Source: Pirellulaceae bacterium
GTDB lineage: Bacteria > Planctomycetota > Planctomycetia > Pirellulales > Pirellulaceae
DNA length: 11,754 nucleotides
Direction of reading: 5' to 3'
NCBI GenBank assembly: GCA_020846515.1
Contig: JADLDX010000266.1
Location: 1 to 11,754, forward strand
Position 1 is the first letter of the stretch, and each line of letters starts with the position of its first letter. Under the pieces are notes generated by a model, which was given only the letters and a program-made list of their open reading frames with translations, did no database searches and was not told where the DNA came from. Shown one piece after another: positions 1 through 6,388 of the stretch. Both the position numbers and the translations under genes were made by a program.

Positions 1-261
1 ACGGAGACGTACGCTGAGCTGCTGAACTGGACGGTACGGCGGACGGAGGCCGAGCGACGTGGCGAGGTGCTGGAAGAGCGGCCAGCGGTGCTTGAGCGAC
101 TAGGCCTACGGCCAGATGTTTGGTATCAGATGGTCACGCAGTTCGGCCAGCTGTTCAGTCTGGTCGCCGGCCGACCGCAGCGTGTCGACTCCGAACGAGG
201 TCGCCAGCGTGGCCAACGGTTCTACCTGCCCAAGGCCACGCGCGAGCTGCTCAGCACTTGA
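1..261 (+). CDS. REP-associated tyrosine transposase (RAYT, Y1/IS200-like), C-terminal end only
   Basis: The frame is open from the left edge to a TGA at 259-261, giving 86 residues of a protein whose start lies outside the window. The piece reads TYAELLNWTVRRTEAERRG, then a VLERLGLRPDVWYQMVTQFG segment, then a basic stretch and FYLPKATRELLST. I recognise this as the C-terminal tail of the planctomycete RAYT-like transposases: a 'YxELLDWT' segment, an 'xLxxLGxxxxxW' helix, a basic GR-rich stretch and a short end. This recognition is from memory, not a search. The catalytic HUH/Tyr domain would lie upstream, so activity cannot be judged. RAYT proteins are thought to bind and move short REP hairpins in single-stranded form. 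Repeats of that kind follow directly downstream, and a decayed copy of this same 3' end lies at 923-1050. The visible frame is undamaged. Confidence 0.72.
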   Translation, partial: TETYAELLNWTVRRTEAERRGEVLEERPAVLERLGLRPDVWYQMVTQFGQLFSLVAGRPQRVDSERGRQRGQRFYLPKATRELLST

Positions 262-619
262 GCTTGACGTGCCGTGGCACTGAACACTATGTGCGTAGGC
301 AAGCGTACTGGGCAGTCGACGTACTCCGTCCGCTTCGATCCGCGCGCATGGCTGTCTAGCTGTTAACTTATAGACTTGGCTCTGGGCAACCTCTCCTGCC
401 TTGAGTGCGGGACTGCGCACATCTCTCGGGGGCCGCCGCCCATCTTTCTGCCACAGCTCGTTCGCATCGCCCATGGTGCAACTCGGCTGCATGGCCTTCT
501 TTCTAGCGCGACAGGCATTTCACGTGTCGCTGCAGGCTTGCAGGTCGAAAATCCCCAGCGCCGTCTGCATTTCATTGAACCCGTGGCGATTTGCTAGCAT
601 CATAAACGGGGAAGCGTCT
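262..619. other. Gene-free stretch downstream of the RAYT tail
   Basis: I find no credible gene here. Several open frames on both strands cross it, but they overlap each other and resemble no family I know. Just after the RAYT stop there is a short inverted repeat at 269-280 (gtgcc, 2-nt loop, ggcac), placed where a RAYT-linked hairpin or a weak terminator could sit, with no T-run after it. The rest, about 360-600, looks like decayed coding or repeat sequence. A 13-bp direct repeat (tttgctagcatca) starts at 590 and recurs at 640. Confidence 0.5.
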
Positions 620-652
620 GGGGACACACGCAAATTTCCTTTGCTAGCATCA
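590..652. repeat. 13-bp direct repeat flanking an inverted copy of the tgtgtcccc motif
   Basis: The sequence tttgctagcatca occurs exactly at 590-602 and again at 640-652, 50 bp apart. Between them, at 620-628, is ggggacaca, the reverse complement of the tgtgtcccc core repeated further right. A related gctagca also lies near 685-691. The layout of a motif copy bracketed by direct repeats is what one would expect from insertion or slippage involving a short mobile repeat, but the repeat is too short to prove it. Confidence 0.5.
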
Positions 653-914
653 ATGAACAATGTCTGTGTCCCCGGCGCGCCTCAAGCTAGCACAGATGCC
701 CATTGCCTGTGTCCCCGGAGTATTCTTGCCCGAGGTCCAACCCGATGGGGAAAACGTGGTCGAACCGATACCCAGGGTGCGCAGCTTCGCCGCAACCCTG
801 GGCTATGGAATGTAACGCCGTTGGCGTAGGCAGCATCGGCTCCGGCCGCATCCACTATGGTCTGTGTCCCCGGACGTATGTCTGTGTCCCCGGGCGTATA
901 TCCCCGGGCGTATT
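620..914 (+). repeat. Cluster of 'gtctgtgtccccgg' repeats (REP-like, RAYT-associated)
   Basis: The 14-mer gtctgtgtccccgg appears exactly at 662-675, 860-873 and 880-893, and with one change (gcctgtgtccccgg) at 705-718. An inverted core (ggggacaca) lies at 620-628 and could pair with 665-673 as a 9-bp stem. The copies at 861-880 and 881-900 are head-to-tail 20-bp units differing at two positions. A third, 5'-truncated unit (tccccgggcgtattc) follows at 901. The copies near 718 and 908 are both followed by gtattct(t/c)gc(c/g)cga, so more than the 14-mer is duplicated. Short G/C-rich repeats clustered beside a RAYT gene match the REP/RAYT arrangement known from proteobacteria. The pairing with this RAYT is inferred from position. 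Confidence 0.75.
771..827 (+). repeat. Tandem pair of hairpins, BIME-like repeat unit
   Basis: Two inverted repeats sit 12 bp apart. The first (771-802) has arms cccagggt and aaccctggg, with further gcg/cgc pairing inside, an internal mismatch region and a ttcg near the tip. The second (815-827) is acgcc, loop gtt, ggcgt. Two adjacent G/C-rich hairpins are the form of a bacterial interspersed mosaic element. From memory, closely similar 'cccaggg...ccctggg' sequences recur between genes of Rhodopirellula-like genomes. There is no T-run, so a terminator role is unlikely. Confidence 0.6.
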
Positions 915-922
915 CTCGCGCG

Positions 923-1050
923 AAGTTCGGCCAAATGTCCAGCCTAGTCGCCGGCGCGGCGAGTCGGCGCCGCACGAGGCCGACAACGTGGCAGCGCTTC
1001 TTCCTACCTAAGGCCGCGCGCAAGCTGCTCGGCACTTCAGCTTGAAGTTC
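923..1050 (+). pseudogene. Decayed second copy of the RAYT 3' end
   Basis: From 923 the sequence re-aligns with 139-270, the last about 40 codons of the RAYT tail plus about 10 bp past its stop. Shared blocks include gttcggcca, agtcgccggc/ggtcgccggcc, the FxLPKAxRxLLxT coding segment and agcttga after it. The frame is still partly readable (KFGQMSSLVAG, then RFFLPKAARKLLGTSA). The middle has diverged with small length changes (132 versus 128 bp), and the original stop TGA is now TCA, so reading runs on to TGA at 1043-1045. The upstream part of the gene is missing: the fragment joins directly to the truncated ccccgggcgtattct repeat. I read this as a remnant of an older RAYT copy at the same site. 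Confidence 0.72.
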
Positions 1051-1080
1051 CGCCAGCTGATTCCCTGAGTAATGCTTGCC

Positions 1081-1110
1081 AAACAGGAAAAGAGACCTGA
1101 CCCCTTTTAG
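1081..1110. repeat. Short conserved-looking motif (reverse strand: aaaaggggtcaggtctcttt)
   Basis: Read on the minus strand, 1081-1109 is aaaaggggtcaggtctcttt followed by tcctgttt. From memory, sequences of the form 'ggggtcaggtctctttt' recur between genes in many genomes that carry Y1/RAYT transposases. It lies just past the stop of the inositol oxygenase gene and marks the right end of the repeat zone. It has no hairpin, so I do not call it a terminator. Whether it belongs to the same repeat family as the tgtgtcccc copies is open. Confidence 0.45.
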
Positions 1111-1116
1111 CCATCC

Positions 1117-2001
1117 CTACCAGCGAATCTTCTCAGGGAAAAATTCGGAGATCAAATCTTCATAGAAGGGACGCAAGGCAGTTACGTCCATGCGTTGGTC
1201 GCGTTTGGTGTAGAGGTCGTATTGGTTGAAGTCGTTCACCCAGACAAACATTTCGCGATCGCGATCGTTCATCAATTGCTGGTAGGCCTGCTCGCGGTGA
1301 ATGGGGTAACAAGAATGATAGCGAATCATGTACAGCGCCGGTGGCGGCATGTAGTCCTTGACCACATGATACAGATACTCGTCGTGTCCCCATGACATGA
1401 GTACTTGATCCAAGCCGCAGCCTGATTCATAGATGCCCGCTTCGGTTTGGAGCTGGGGATCGTTGAAGTCGGGATTGGCTCGAAAGGCATCGTAGAACAC
1501 GATTTTTTCCGAATAGCGGCAGCCAACTGGGAACGTATCTCCAACCACAGCCCATTGAGGTTCGTCCCACAGGCACAAGATCTTCCCTAAGTCGTGGATC
1601 AGGCCAGCCAGTATATACCAACGTGGGCGGTTGGCGTGTCGAATCGCTTCAGCAGTCTGCAGCAAGTGCTCGATCTGTGGTAAGTCGATGTCTGGGTCGC
1701 TATCGTCAATCAGTGTATTGAGGTATTCCATCGCTTCCCAAATACCCATCTGCCGTTTGTCCAACGTCAAATACTGTTGGCGTTTCTGACGAACGAATGC
1801 AAGCGTTTGGTATTGGTGATTCAGGCGATAAAACTCCTTCACGCCAGGTCGCGCTTCCGCGTCGTAGTTGCGAAAACGCTCCGTGTTAACCGCCAGTGTA
1901 TCCGCCGCCAATGTATCCACCGGCTGATTCCCCTGGGCGGGATAACGACGCAGGAGGTCGTCTTCCCATTCATCTAAACTCGATAGAGGTTGTTTTGTCA
2001 T
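1117..2001 (-). CDS. MIOX: myo-inositol oxygenase (MIOX)
   Basis: The 294-residue protein should oxidise myo-inositol with O2 to D-glucuronate at a cytoplasmic mixed-valent di-iron centre. It matches the MIOX fold (HD-domain superfamily) along its whole length: [10 protein letters not shown] at 112-121, GLIHDLGK at 133-140, [19 protein letters not shown] at 195-213, [11 protein letters not shown] at 225-235 and FNQYDLYTK at 258-266. All six iron ligands known from the mammalian enzyme have equivalents: H112, H136, D137, H206, H229 and D262. Length is close to the animal enzyme (about 285). The ATG at 1999-2001 starts the gene; no strong ribosome site is visible before it. Residues 28-37 ([10 protein letters not shown]) come from a 15-bp tandem duplication, so the N-terminus is slightly longer than needed. 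A sugar importer lies upstream on the same strand, not adjacent. The function is well supported; the physiological pathway is inferred. Confidence 0.95.
   Translation of the reverse strand: MTKQPLSSLDEWEDDLLRRYPAQGNQPVDTLAADTLAVNTERFRNYDAEARPGVKEFYRLNHQYQTLAFVRQKRQQYLTLDKRQMGIWEAMEYLNTLIDDSDPDIDLPQIEHLLQTAEAIRHANRPRWYILAGLIHDLGKILCLWDEPQWAVVGDTFPVGCRYSEKIVFYDAFRANPDFNDPQLQTEAGIYESGCGLDQVLMSWGHDEYLYHVVKDYMPPPALYMIRYHSCYPIHREQAYQQLMNDRDREMFVWVNDFNQYDLYTKRDQRMDVTALRPFYEDLISEFFPEKIRW
1891..1920 (-). repeat. 15-bp tandem duplication inside the inositol oxygenase gene
   Basis: cgccagtgtatccgc (1891-1905) and cgccaatgtatccac (1906-1920) match at 13 of 15 positions and keep the frame, encoding the [10 protein letters not shown] doublet in the variable N-terminal region, well before the first iron ligand (H112). 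Confidence 0.75.
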
Positions 2002-2280
2002 TGGGGCAACTCATGCATGGAGCCAATTTTGGAGCGCGGCCACCAGTTTGATATTAGTTTAGTCGAACGGTACCAGAGTTGCCGCCGGGGTTGTACTAGC
2101 CCGTTTGTACGCTGGCAACCCTGAGTTCAGCAGAGCACAGCGGCAAACGTCGATTCTAATTTTAGCACAATCGCTAGTGTTGAGCAGCGAGGATCGGCTT
2201 GGGTGACTACATCATCAGCAGGTCGAATCGGATGTGTCGACAGCCTAAGCGATGACTCGCGGCACCGCAGGCCAAAGTGG
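2002..2280. promoter_or_regulatory. 279-bp spacer, probable leader/promoter region of the inositol oxygenase gene
   Basis: No gene is visible. Since both flanking genes are on the minus strand, the oxygenase promoter should lie here. A near-perfect inverted repeat, agagttgcc at 2075-2083 and ggcaaccct at 2114-2122 (8 of 9 pairs), encloses a smaller cggg/cccg stem at 2086-2089 and 2099-2102. It could be the terminator of the phosphoesterase transcript or a control element, but no T-run follows. I could not place -35/-10 boxes with confidence. Confidence 0.35.
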
Positions 2281-3366
2281 TCACCGCTGCACTTTAAAAT
2301 CCGCCTGTAGTTCAAACTGATGCATGTCAATCTTGGGGACAAGTGTAGTGCCTTGGCAAAGTTGTTCCGTTTTAGGCTGAAACGTGATGGCTTGAATTCG
2401 ATTCTGATCTGGAAAGAATCGATACATGCGTAGCCAGCCACTTCCGTAGTCCTGCAGCAATTCGTGGATTACATTGCCATGGACACCCGGTGTGCTCGCA
2501 TGGATCGCCTGCGTTCGGCTTTGATCCCCAGTGAATACAGCGATCAAGTTCTTCTGTTGGCTATAAAATTTGTCCCACATCTGCTGAGGCGTATTGCCTC
2601 GAGCACCGTGGATCTTTATCCACTGCATGCGCCCTTTCTGGCCACTGATAAACTCGTCGTTGTTGGCCGGCTTCTTTTCAGGGCCCCAGCCCATGTGACT
2701 GGTGATCAAGATTTTGCGATCGGGATACTGATCAATGGCCTGTTGAGCCCACTGGAGCACATCATCCGGCGCGTTGCACTCCAAGTGCAGAAACAACCAA
2801 TCGATCTTTCCAGCCGTAAACAGTTGGAAACTGTTAGCGTTATTTCCTGAAACGGCCGGACCTGTCGTCACCACAGCTTTCGAACCCGCGAAACAGCCAC
2901 CGTACCAAGTGAACTCGCGGAATCTCGAAGCCGGAAAGTATTCTTGAAACAAACGCGAATCACCCTTGGATGTCATGTCGTGGTTGCCAACGGAAATGCC
3001 ATAGGGCACGCGACCATGAAGTTTGTTCATGCACTCTTGGGCTACCTTCCATTGACGAGGTTCGTCGATATCGACGATGTCACCCACATGGCTGACAAAG
3101 GCGATCTGTTGACGTTCGAGATTTGCCGCAATCCAACTGACATGTGCATCAAAGATCGGATTGGTAACGGGTGCGGTCGACTTGGAATCACCTTTGGTAC
3201 CTGCCCCGAGATACGCCTGGGTATCTGGAATCAAAACAACGCTGAAACTATCCGCAGGGGCAGCGGAAAGCTTATCTTCAGCCTTCAGTGCTGGTGGCAA
3301 GCTCAGTAAAGCGATCGCAGCAATCGAACCAAATAATGGCCACAGGCCACGTACGATAGGGAGCAT
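2281..3366 (-). CDS. Secreted calcineurin-like metallophosphoesterase ('PDTQ' type)
   Basis: The 361-residue protein has a Sec signal peptide (hydrophobic LFGSIAAIALLSLPPALKA, likely cut after ALKA) and then a metallophosphoesterase domain. Metal-site blocks occur in order: IPDTQ (D48), HVGDIVD (D96, D99), VGNHD (N128, H129, D130), SHMGWG (H224) and FTGDQSR (D281). Two positions depart from the classical D-x-H ... GHxH pattern: the first block is DTQ and the last is GDQSR. The first change is usual in a large group of exported phosphoesterases; the second may alter metal 2. The substrate is unknown; nucleotides, sugar phosphates or phosphodiesters outside the cytoplasm are possible. I chose the ATG at 3364-3366 because AAGGA lies 6 nt before it. 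An in-frame ATG at 3388-3390 would add 8 residues but has no ribosome site. The lipoprotein gene ends 41 bp upstream, which suggests co-transcription. Confidence 0.88.
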   Translation of the reverse strand: MLPIVRGLWPLFGSIAAIALLSLPPALKAEDKLSAAPADSFSVVLIPDTQAYLGAGTKGDSKSTAPVTNPIFDAHVSWIAANLERQQIAFVSHVGDIVDIDEPRQWKVAQECMNKLHGRVPYGISVGNHDMTSKGDSRLFQEYFPASRFREFTWYGGCFAGSKAVVTTGPAVSGNNANSFQLFTAGKIDWLFLHLECNAPDDVLQWAQQAIDQYPDRKILITSHMGWGPEKKPANNDEFISGQKGRMQWIKIHGARGNTPQQMWDKFYSQQKNLIAVFTGDQSRTQAIHASTPGVHGNVIHELLQDYGSGWLRMYRFFPDQNRIQAITFQPKTEQLCQGTTLVPKIDMHQFELQADFKVQR

Positions 3367-3407
3367 GTCGAGTCCTTGAGAAATTGGCATCGTTTTGGAA
3401 TAGTTCG

Positions 3408-3839
3408 TTAGGGCTGGCTGACTTCGATTGTAACTTCGTTCTTGCCGGTTTTTTTGACCTCGAACTCAATTCCGCTGGTCGATGGGTTCATGTACTTGGA
3501 AGACAGATAATGTTTCTCGTCGACCGCCCCGCCCGCTTTCTCGATCACATCGAACTTCGAGACAGCGACGCGAAATTTGCCTGGTACCGCGCCATCGTTA
3601 GACTCAAAGGTTTGCAGAGAGAACTTGCCTTGTGCATCGGTGATGCCCGCGGCCGCAAACGAATGATCTTGTGGGGCAAAGACCACGCGCACCTTCTCCG
3701 AGGGTTGATTGTTGACCAGCACAGTTCCGGAAACGGCCACCGGTTTAGGTCGGCCATCCGATGCTTCGCAACCCAGCATGGCGATGGTCAGCAATAGCAG
3801 AGAGAATCTCACGACCAGATAATTTGTTCCGGACAACAT
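3408..3839 (-). CDS. Small lipoprotein with carboxypeptidase-regulatory-like / transthyretin-like beta domain
   Basis: This 143-residue protein begins with a lipoprotein signal: a hydrophobic run and a lipobox AMLGC with Cys24 as the lipidated residue. The rest looks like one small beta-sandwich: VSGTVLVNNQPSEKVRVVF, then GITDAQGKFSLQTF, then VPGKFRVAVSKFD. 'V.GTV.VN..P...V.V.F.P' followed by 'T...G.F.L.T' and 'PG.Y/F.V.V' is the signature of the lipoproteins that planctomycetes commonly encode next to DUF1559 genes. The role is unknown; a surface or periplasmic carbohydrate- or protein-binding part is a guess. Start ATG at 3837-3839 has GGAG 5 nt before it. It follows the DUF1559 gene by 82 bp and precedes the phosphoesterase, so the three are probably one transcript. 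Confidence 0.85.
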   Translation of the reverse strand: MLSGTNYLVVRFSLLLLTIAMLGCEASDGRPKPVAVSGTVLVNNQPSEKVRVVFAPQDHSFAAAGITDAQGKFSLQTFESNDGAVPGKFRVAVSKFDVIEKAGGAVDEKHYLSSKYMNPSTSGIEFEVKKTGKNEVTIEVSQP

Positions 3840-3921
3840 GGAACTCCAATTTCAATTCGGAAGCATTAAAAGTGATGCAGTACAAACGTTGTCGATCAAA
3901 GTCATGTTCACTTTGAAAAAC

Positions 3922-5019
3922 TTAGAAGTCGGCAATGACTTCAGATCCGCTGATCGATCCCAAAGCCCCCCACACGCCATATGGACTTGGGCCACTTCGC
4001 ACGTCGCCAACTGATAAATCACCCGTGTCGATCGTTTCGCTGATAAAGCGCACAGAACCATCCCCCATCATCGCCATTACGCCACCCACGTGCCAACTGC
4101 TGGCCGGCGCTTGGCCATCCGACTGGTCATTACCACTCTGCAAACAATGTGGGGCGTTTGGCGGCAGAATCATGCTCACACCCGTGAAGGAGGTGACACC
4201 GTTGGCCCAGCCGTTGCCACGAAAATTACGGTTGGTCCCAGCTGTCAATTTTCCAGTGGCCTTGTTGCCTTCCAACATGCACAATATCGGCGAGTTGTAG
4301 GCTGGACCAACGCCGCGCGCCAGGGCTACACCACCGCGAATCGAATTGGGGTCATCGCTGGTGGCGATCTCAGCCATAGCGATCGTGTTGCTGGTTCCAT
4401 CGAGTATCGCTTGAAAAGCACGGCACGTTTGAAAGCCAAACATGCCCCGCATATCAGCTCGAACCGCCTGCCGCGCACTAACCGTTTCCGAACCTGTAAT
4501 TCTTCGACTGTTGTCGCCCCAGCTGAATGCATAGTTGGTGCGACCACCCAAAGGTGTCGTGGTGATATCTTGGGACGACGGACAAGCTAGTACCGAGATC
4601 TTTTGCATAAACGGCAAGTAACCGGTGTTGCCAGTTCCCGGTCGCGGCCCGAAGGGCATGTCCGTAACGCTACCAAACGTTTGTGTGGATGAGATTTGGT
4701 TGAAGAGCGCGGTTTGTTCAAAGTACGGTAGTAAGCCTATGTAGCCACTAGCGCGATTGACGTTGTCTGCCAGTGGCCGTAGCGTACCGCCATCGGGATG
4801 TCCAGTTCCACCACGACCATAAGGAAACTTACCCATCGCCGAATGATAGTTGTGTAGCGCGATCCCCAACTGCCGAATCTGGCTTTGACATTGCATGCGA
4901 CGCGCTGCTTCGCGAGCGGCTTGCACAGCCGGCAACAACAAGCCCACTAGAATTCCAATAATCGCGATGACGACCAGCAGTTCAACTAAAGTGAAACCAT
5001 GAGCACGGGACTTTCGCAT
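3922..5019 (-). CDS. DUF1559 protein with type IV pilin-like N-terminus
   Basis: The 365-residue protein opens with [20 protein letters not shown], a prepilin peptidase site (G8/F9) with Glu at mature +5, followed by a hydrophobic helix and [14 protein letters not shown]. This N-terminus plus the DUF1559 body is diagnostic: an early [16 protein letters not shown] segment, a middle [15 protein letters not shown] segment, and near the end [17 protein letters not shown] (H310, DG at 320-321), the H-x9-DG motif of the family. The family is strongly expanded in Planctomycetes. Its members are thought to be exported pseudopilin-like proteins of unknown role. I start at the ATG at 5017-5019, because the 30 extra in-frame residues upstream would bury the prepilin leader. 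AAGG precedes it by 9 nt. A lipoprotein gene follows at once. Confidence 0.93.
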   Translation of the reverse strand: MRKSRAHGFTLVELLVVIAIIGILVGLLLPAVQAAREAARRMQCQSQIRQLGIALHNYHSAMGKFPYGRGGTGHPDGGTLRPLADNVNRASGYIGLLPYFEQTALFNQISSTQTFGSVTDMPFGPRPGTGNTGYLPFMQKISVLACPSSQDITTTPLGGRTNYAFSWGDNSRRITGSETVSARQAVRADMRGMFGFQTCRAFQAILDGTSNTIAMAEIATSDDPNSIRGGVALARGVGPAYNSPILCMLEGNKATGKLTAGTNRNFRGNGWANGVTSFTGVSMILPPNAPHCLQSGNDQSDGQAPASSWHVGGVMAMMGDGSVRFISETIDTGDLSVGDVRSGPSPYGVWGALGSISGSEVIADF

Positions 5020-5365
5020 GTATGTCTGCCTTTTCTTTTGATCAGATAGGTACTTGTTGGCTCGCAGTACGTGGAAGGATTGCGTGGTAGCAATATGGGG
5101 AAGTAGCACGTGGAAGCGTTATCGAAACGATGCAGTCTTCCAAGCAGCCTTGTCTTCTTCAAATGGAAGCCGATAGCTCGCGTAGCGCGGCGCGGCGATT
5201 CACTCAATCTTCAACAGGCTGCGTAGCGGAGCGAGGGTGAGGTAGTAGCCAACGCCTCTAAGAATAAGGCCGCGATCTGCGTTGAAAATAGTTTGTTCGT
5301 GAATAGCTAATGAAGATTGAGCGACCGCCTTGAGGGGATTTCTTCGCTCGGCGGTGCATCCAACG
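5020..5365. other. 346-bp spacer between importer operon and DUF1559 gene
   Basis: No convincing gene. The 62-residue frame on the minus strand (5200-5391) overlaps the end of the permease gene and looks like a repeat read-through. The spacer contains an 11-bp perfect inverted repeat (see 5203-5321). It also has a weaker accgcc/ggcggt pair (5324-5329 and 5350-5355, 20-nt loop) just after the permease stop, which could help end the importer transcript, but there is no T-run. The DUF1559 promoter must lie in the left part; I could not pick clear boxes. Confidence 0.4.
5203..5321. repeat. Inverted-repeat-bounded 119-bp segment, possible miniature element
   Basis: ctcaatcttca at 5203-5213 is matched exactly by its reverse complement tgaagattgag at 5311-5321, bounding 119 bp. 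Inside is a non-coding sequence with a gcgtagcggagcga stretch. Size, paired ends and intergenic position fit a MITE-like or other short dispersed element. I see no transposase gene with these ends and no clear target-site duplication. The 11-bp match could also arise by chance or act as a long-range stem. Confidence 0.4.
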
Positions 5366-6388
5366 TCACTTGCGGTGTCTGAGCTGGTCAAGTGTCACGG
5401 CGGCGATGATGATCACACCGATCATGATGTCTTGCGGTGCATTGGATACTCCCAACTGCGCACAACCGCTGACCATCACTCCCATGATGGCTGCGCCCGC
5501 GAGTGTTCCTGTGACACTGCCACGACCACCCGACAGACTGCCACCGCCAATCACTACCGCGGCGATAAACTGCAACTCTTTACCGATACCTTCCGTCGGA
5601 TTGGCCATCTTCAGCTGCGAGAACGAGTAAATGCCGGCTATTCCAAACAGGGCACCAGCCAAGGCATACACCGACAACTTGGTGGCAAAGACGTTCACGC
5701 CACATAATCTGGCGGTCGACTCGTTAGAACCCACTGCCTTCAGATGGCGACCGAAGACGGTGAGCGATAAGACGATGGCGACAGCTACGGAGATAGCCAG
5801 CGCGCACCAAACACCACTAGGGATGTTGGGTATGTAACCGTACCAGTGCGGCGGCGCAGTCGATGTAAATTTGCTCAGCCACTGCGGCACCAATTCAGGA
5901 GCGACCGAGACGGTACTGCTGCTGGCCAGGTGTTTGCCAATACCCAAGAATATGGTCATGGACCCCAAGGTCACAATAAAAGGCGCGATCCGTAGCACTC
6001 CAATAAAAAAGCCATTCAGCGCCCCACAGAGACTGCCCGTGCCAACGGCCATGAGAATCGCCACCGCCACTGGATGTCCTGCGTTCAACGATGAAGCCAA
6101 CACCGTCGCACATAAAATGCTGGCGGTGCCAGCGGACAAATCTATGCCGCCTGTAATGATCACCAGAGTCATACCCAAGGCTGCCACCGCCACTGGGGCG
6201 GTCGATACCAACACCACGCGCACATTACGAAACTCAATGAACTTGCCGCGTCCCCAGACTTGATCAGCCAGGGCAAAGCCCAGTGTTACGACAATCAGTG
6301 CTAACAGTGGCCCCACACGTTCCAACCAGATTTGCCAGCTAGCGACAGAAACATGCTCAGTCGTACGTGGTTCGGAGCTATCACTCAC
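5366..6388 (-). CDS. Sugar ABC importer permease (RbsC/CUT2 class)
   Basis: The 340-residue inner-membrane permease should form the transmembrane channel of a ribose/xylose/inositol-type importer, probably as a homodimer. It shows many hydrophobic helices and the class-specific blocks: LGMTLVIITGGIDLSAGTA (76-94), GALNGFFIGVLRIAPFIVTLG, GRHLKAVGSNESTARLCGVN and ELQFIAAVVIGGGSLSGGRG near the C-terminus, the usual place for the ATPase-contacting and closing segments. Length is ordinary for RbsC-like proteins (about 320-350). The start is a GTG at 6386-6388 that overlaps the ATPase stop as GTGA, and GAGGTGG lies just upstream, so translational coupling is likely. It is the last gene of the importer operon. 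The substrate cannot be read from the permease. Confidence 0.94.
   Translation of the reverse strand: MSDSSEPRTTEHVSVASWQIWLERVGPLLALIVVTLGFALADQVWGRGKFIEFRNVRVVLVSTAPVAVAALGMTLVIITGGIDLSAGTASILCATVLASSLNAGHPVAVAILMAVGTGSLCGALNGFFIGVLRIAPFIVTLGSMTIFLGIGKHLASSSTVSVAPELVPQWLSKFTSTAPPHWYGYIPNIPSGVWCALAISVAVAIVLSLTVFGRHLKAVGSNESTARLCGVNVFATKLSVYALAGALFGIAGIYSFSQLKMANPTEGIGKELQFIAAVVIGGGSLSGGRGSVTGTLAGAAIMGVMVSGCAQLGVSNAPQDIMIGVIIIAAVTLDQLRHRK

Noticed and set aside
401..829. A 142-codon open frame on the + strand across the repeat zone
   Set aside because: It runs through tgtgtcccc repeats and a hairpin, has no ribosome site and resembles no family; repeat read-through is the simpler reading.
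861..914. Tandem short repeats as a possible CRISPR array
   Set aside because: Units are 20 bp and directly adjacent without unique spacers, and no cas genes are present.
2464..2850. A 128-codon + strand frame opposite the phosphoesterase gene
   Set aside because: It lies antisense to a well-supported gene with intact catalytic motifs and has no family resemblance.
3896..3916. Hairpin tcaaagt/actttga after the DUF1559 stop as a terminator
   Set aside because: The 7-bp stem is A/T-rich and weak, no T-run follows on the minus strand, and the downstream lipoprotein gene is probably co-transcribed.
5020..5109. Longer N-terminus for the DUF1559 protein (30 extra residues)
   Set aside because: It would place residues before the short positively charged leader of the prepilin site, which must be near the N-terminus for processing.
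5200..5391. A 63-codon minus-strand frame between the permease and DUF1559 genes
   Set aside because: It overlaps the permease end and spans the inverted-repeat segment, with no ribosome site or recognisable domain. More likely part of a dispersed repeat than a gene.
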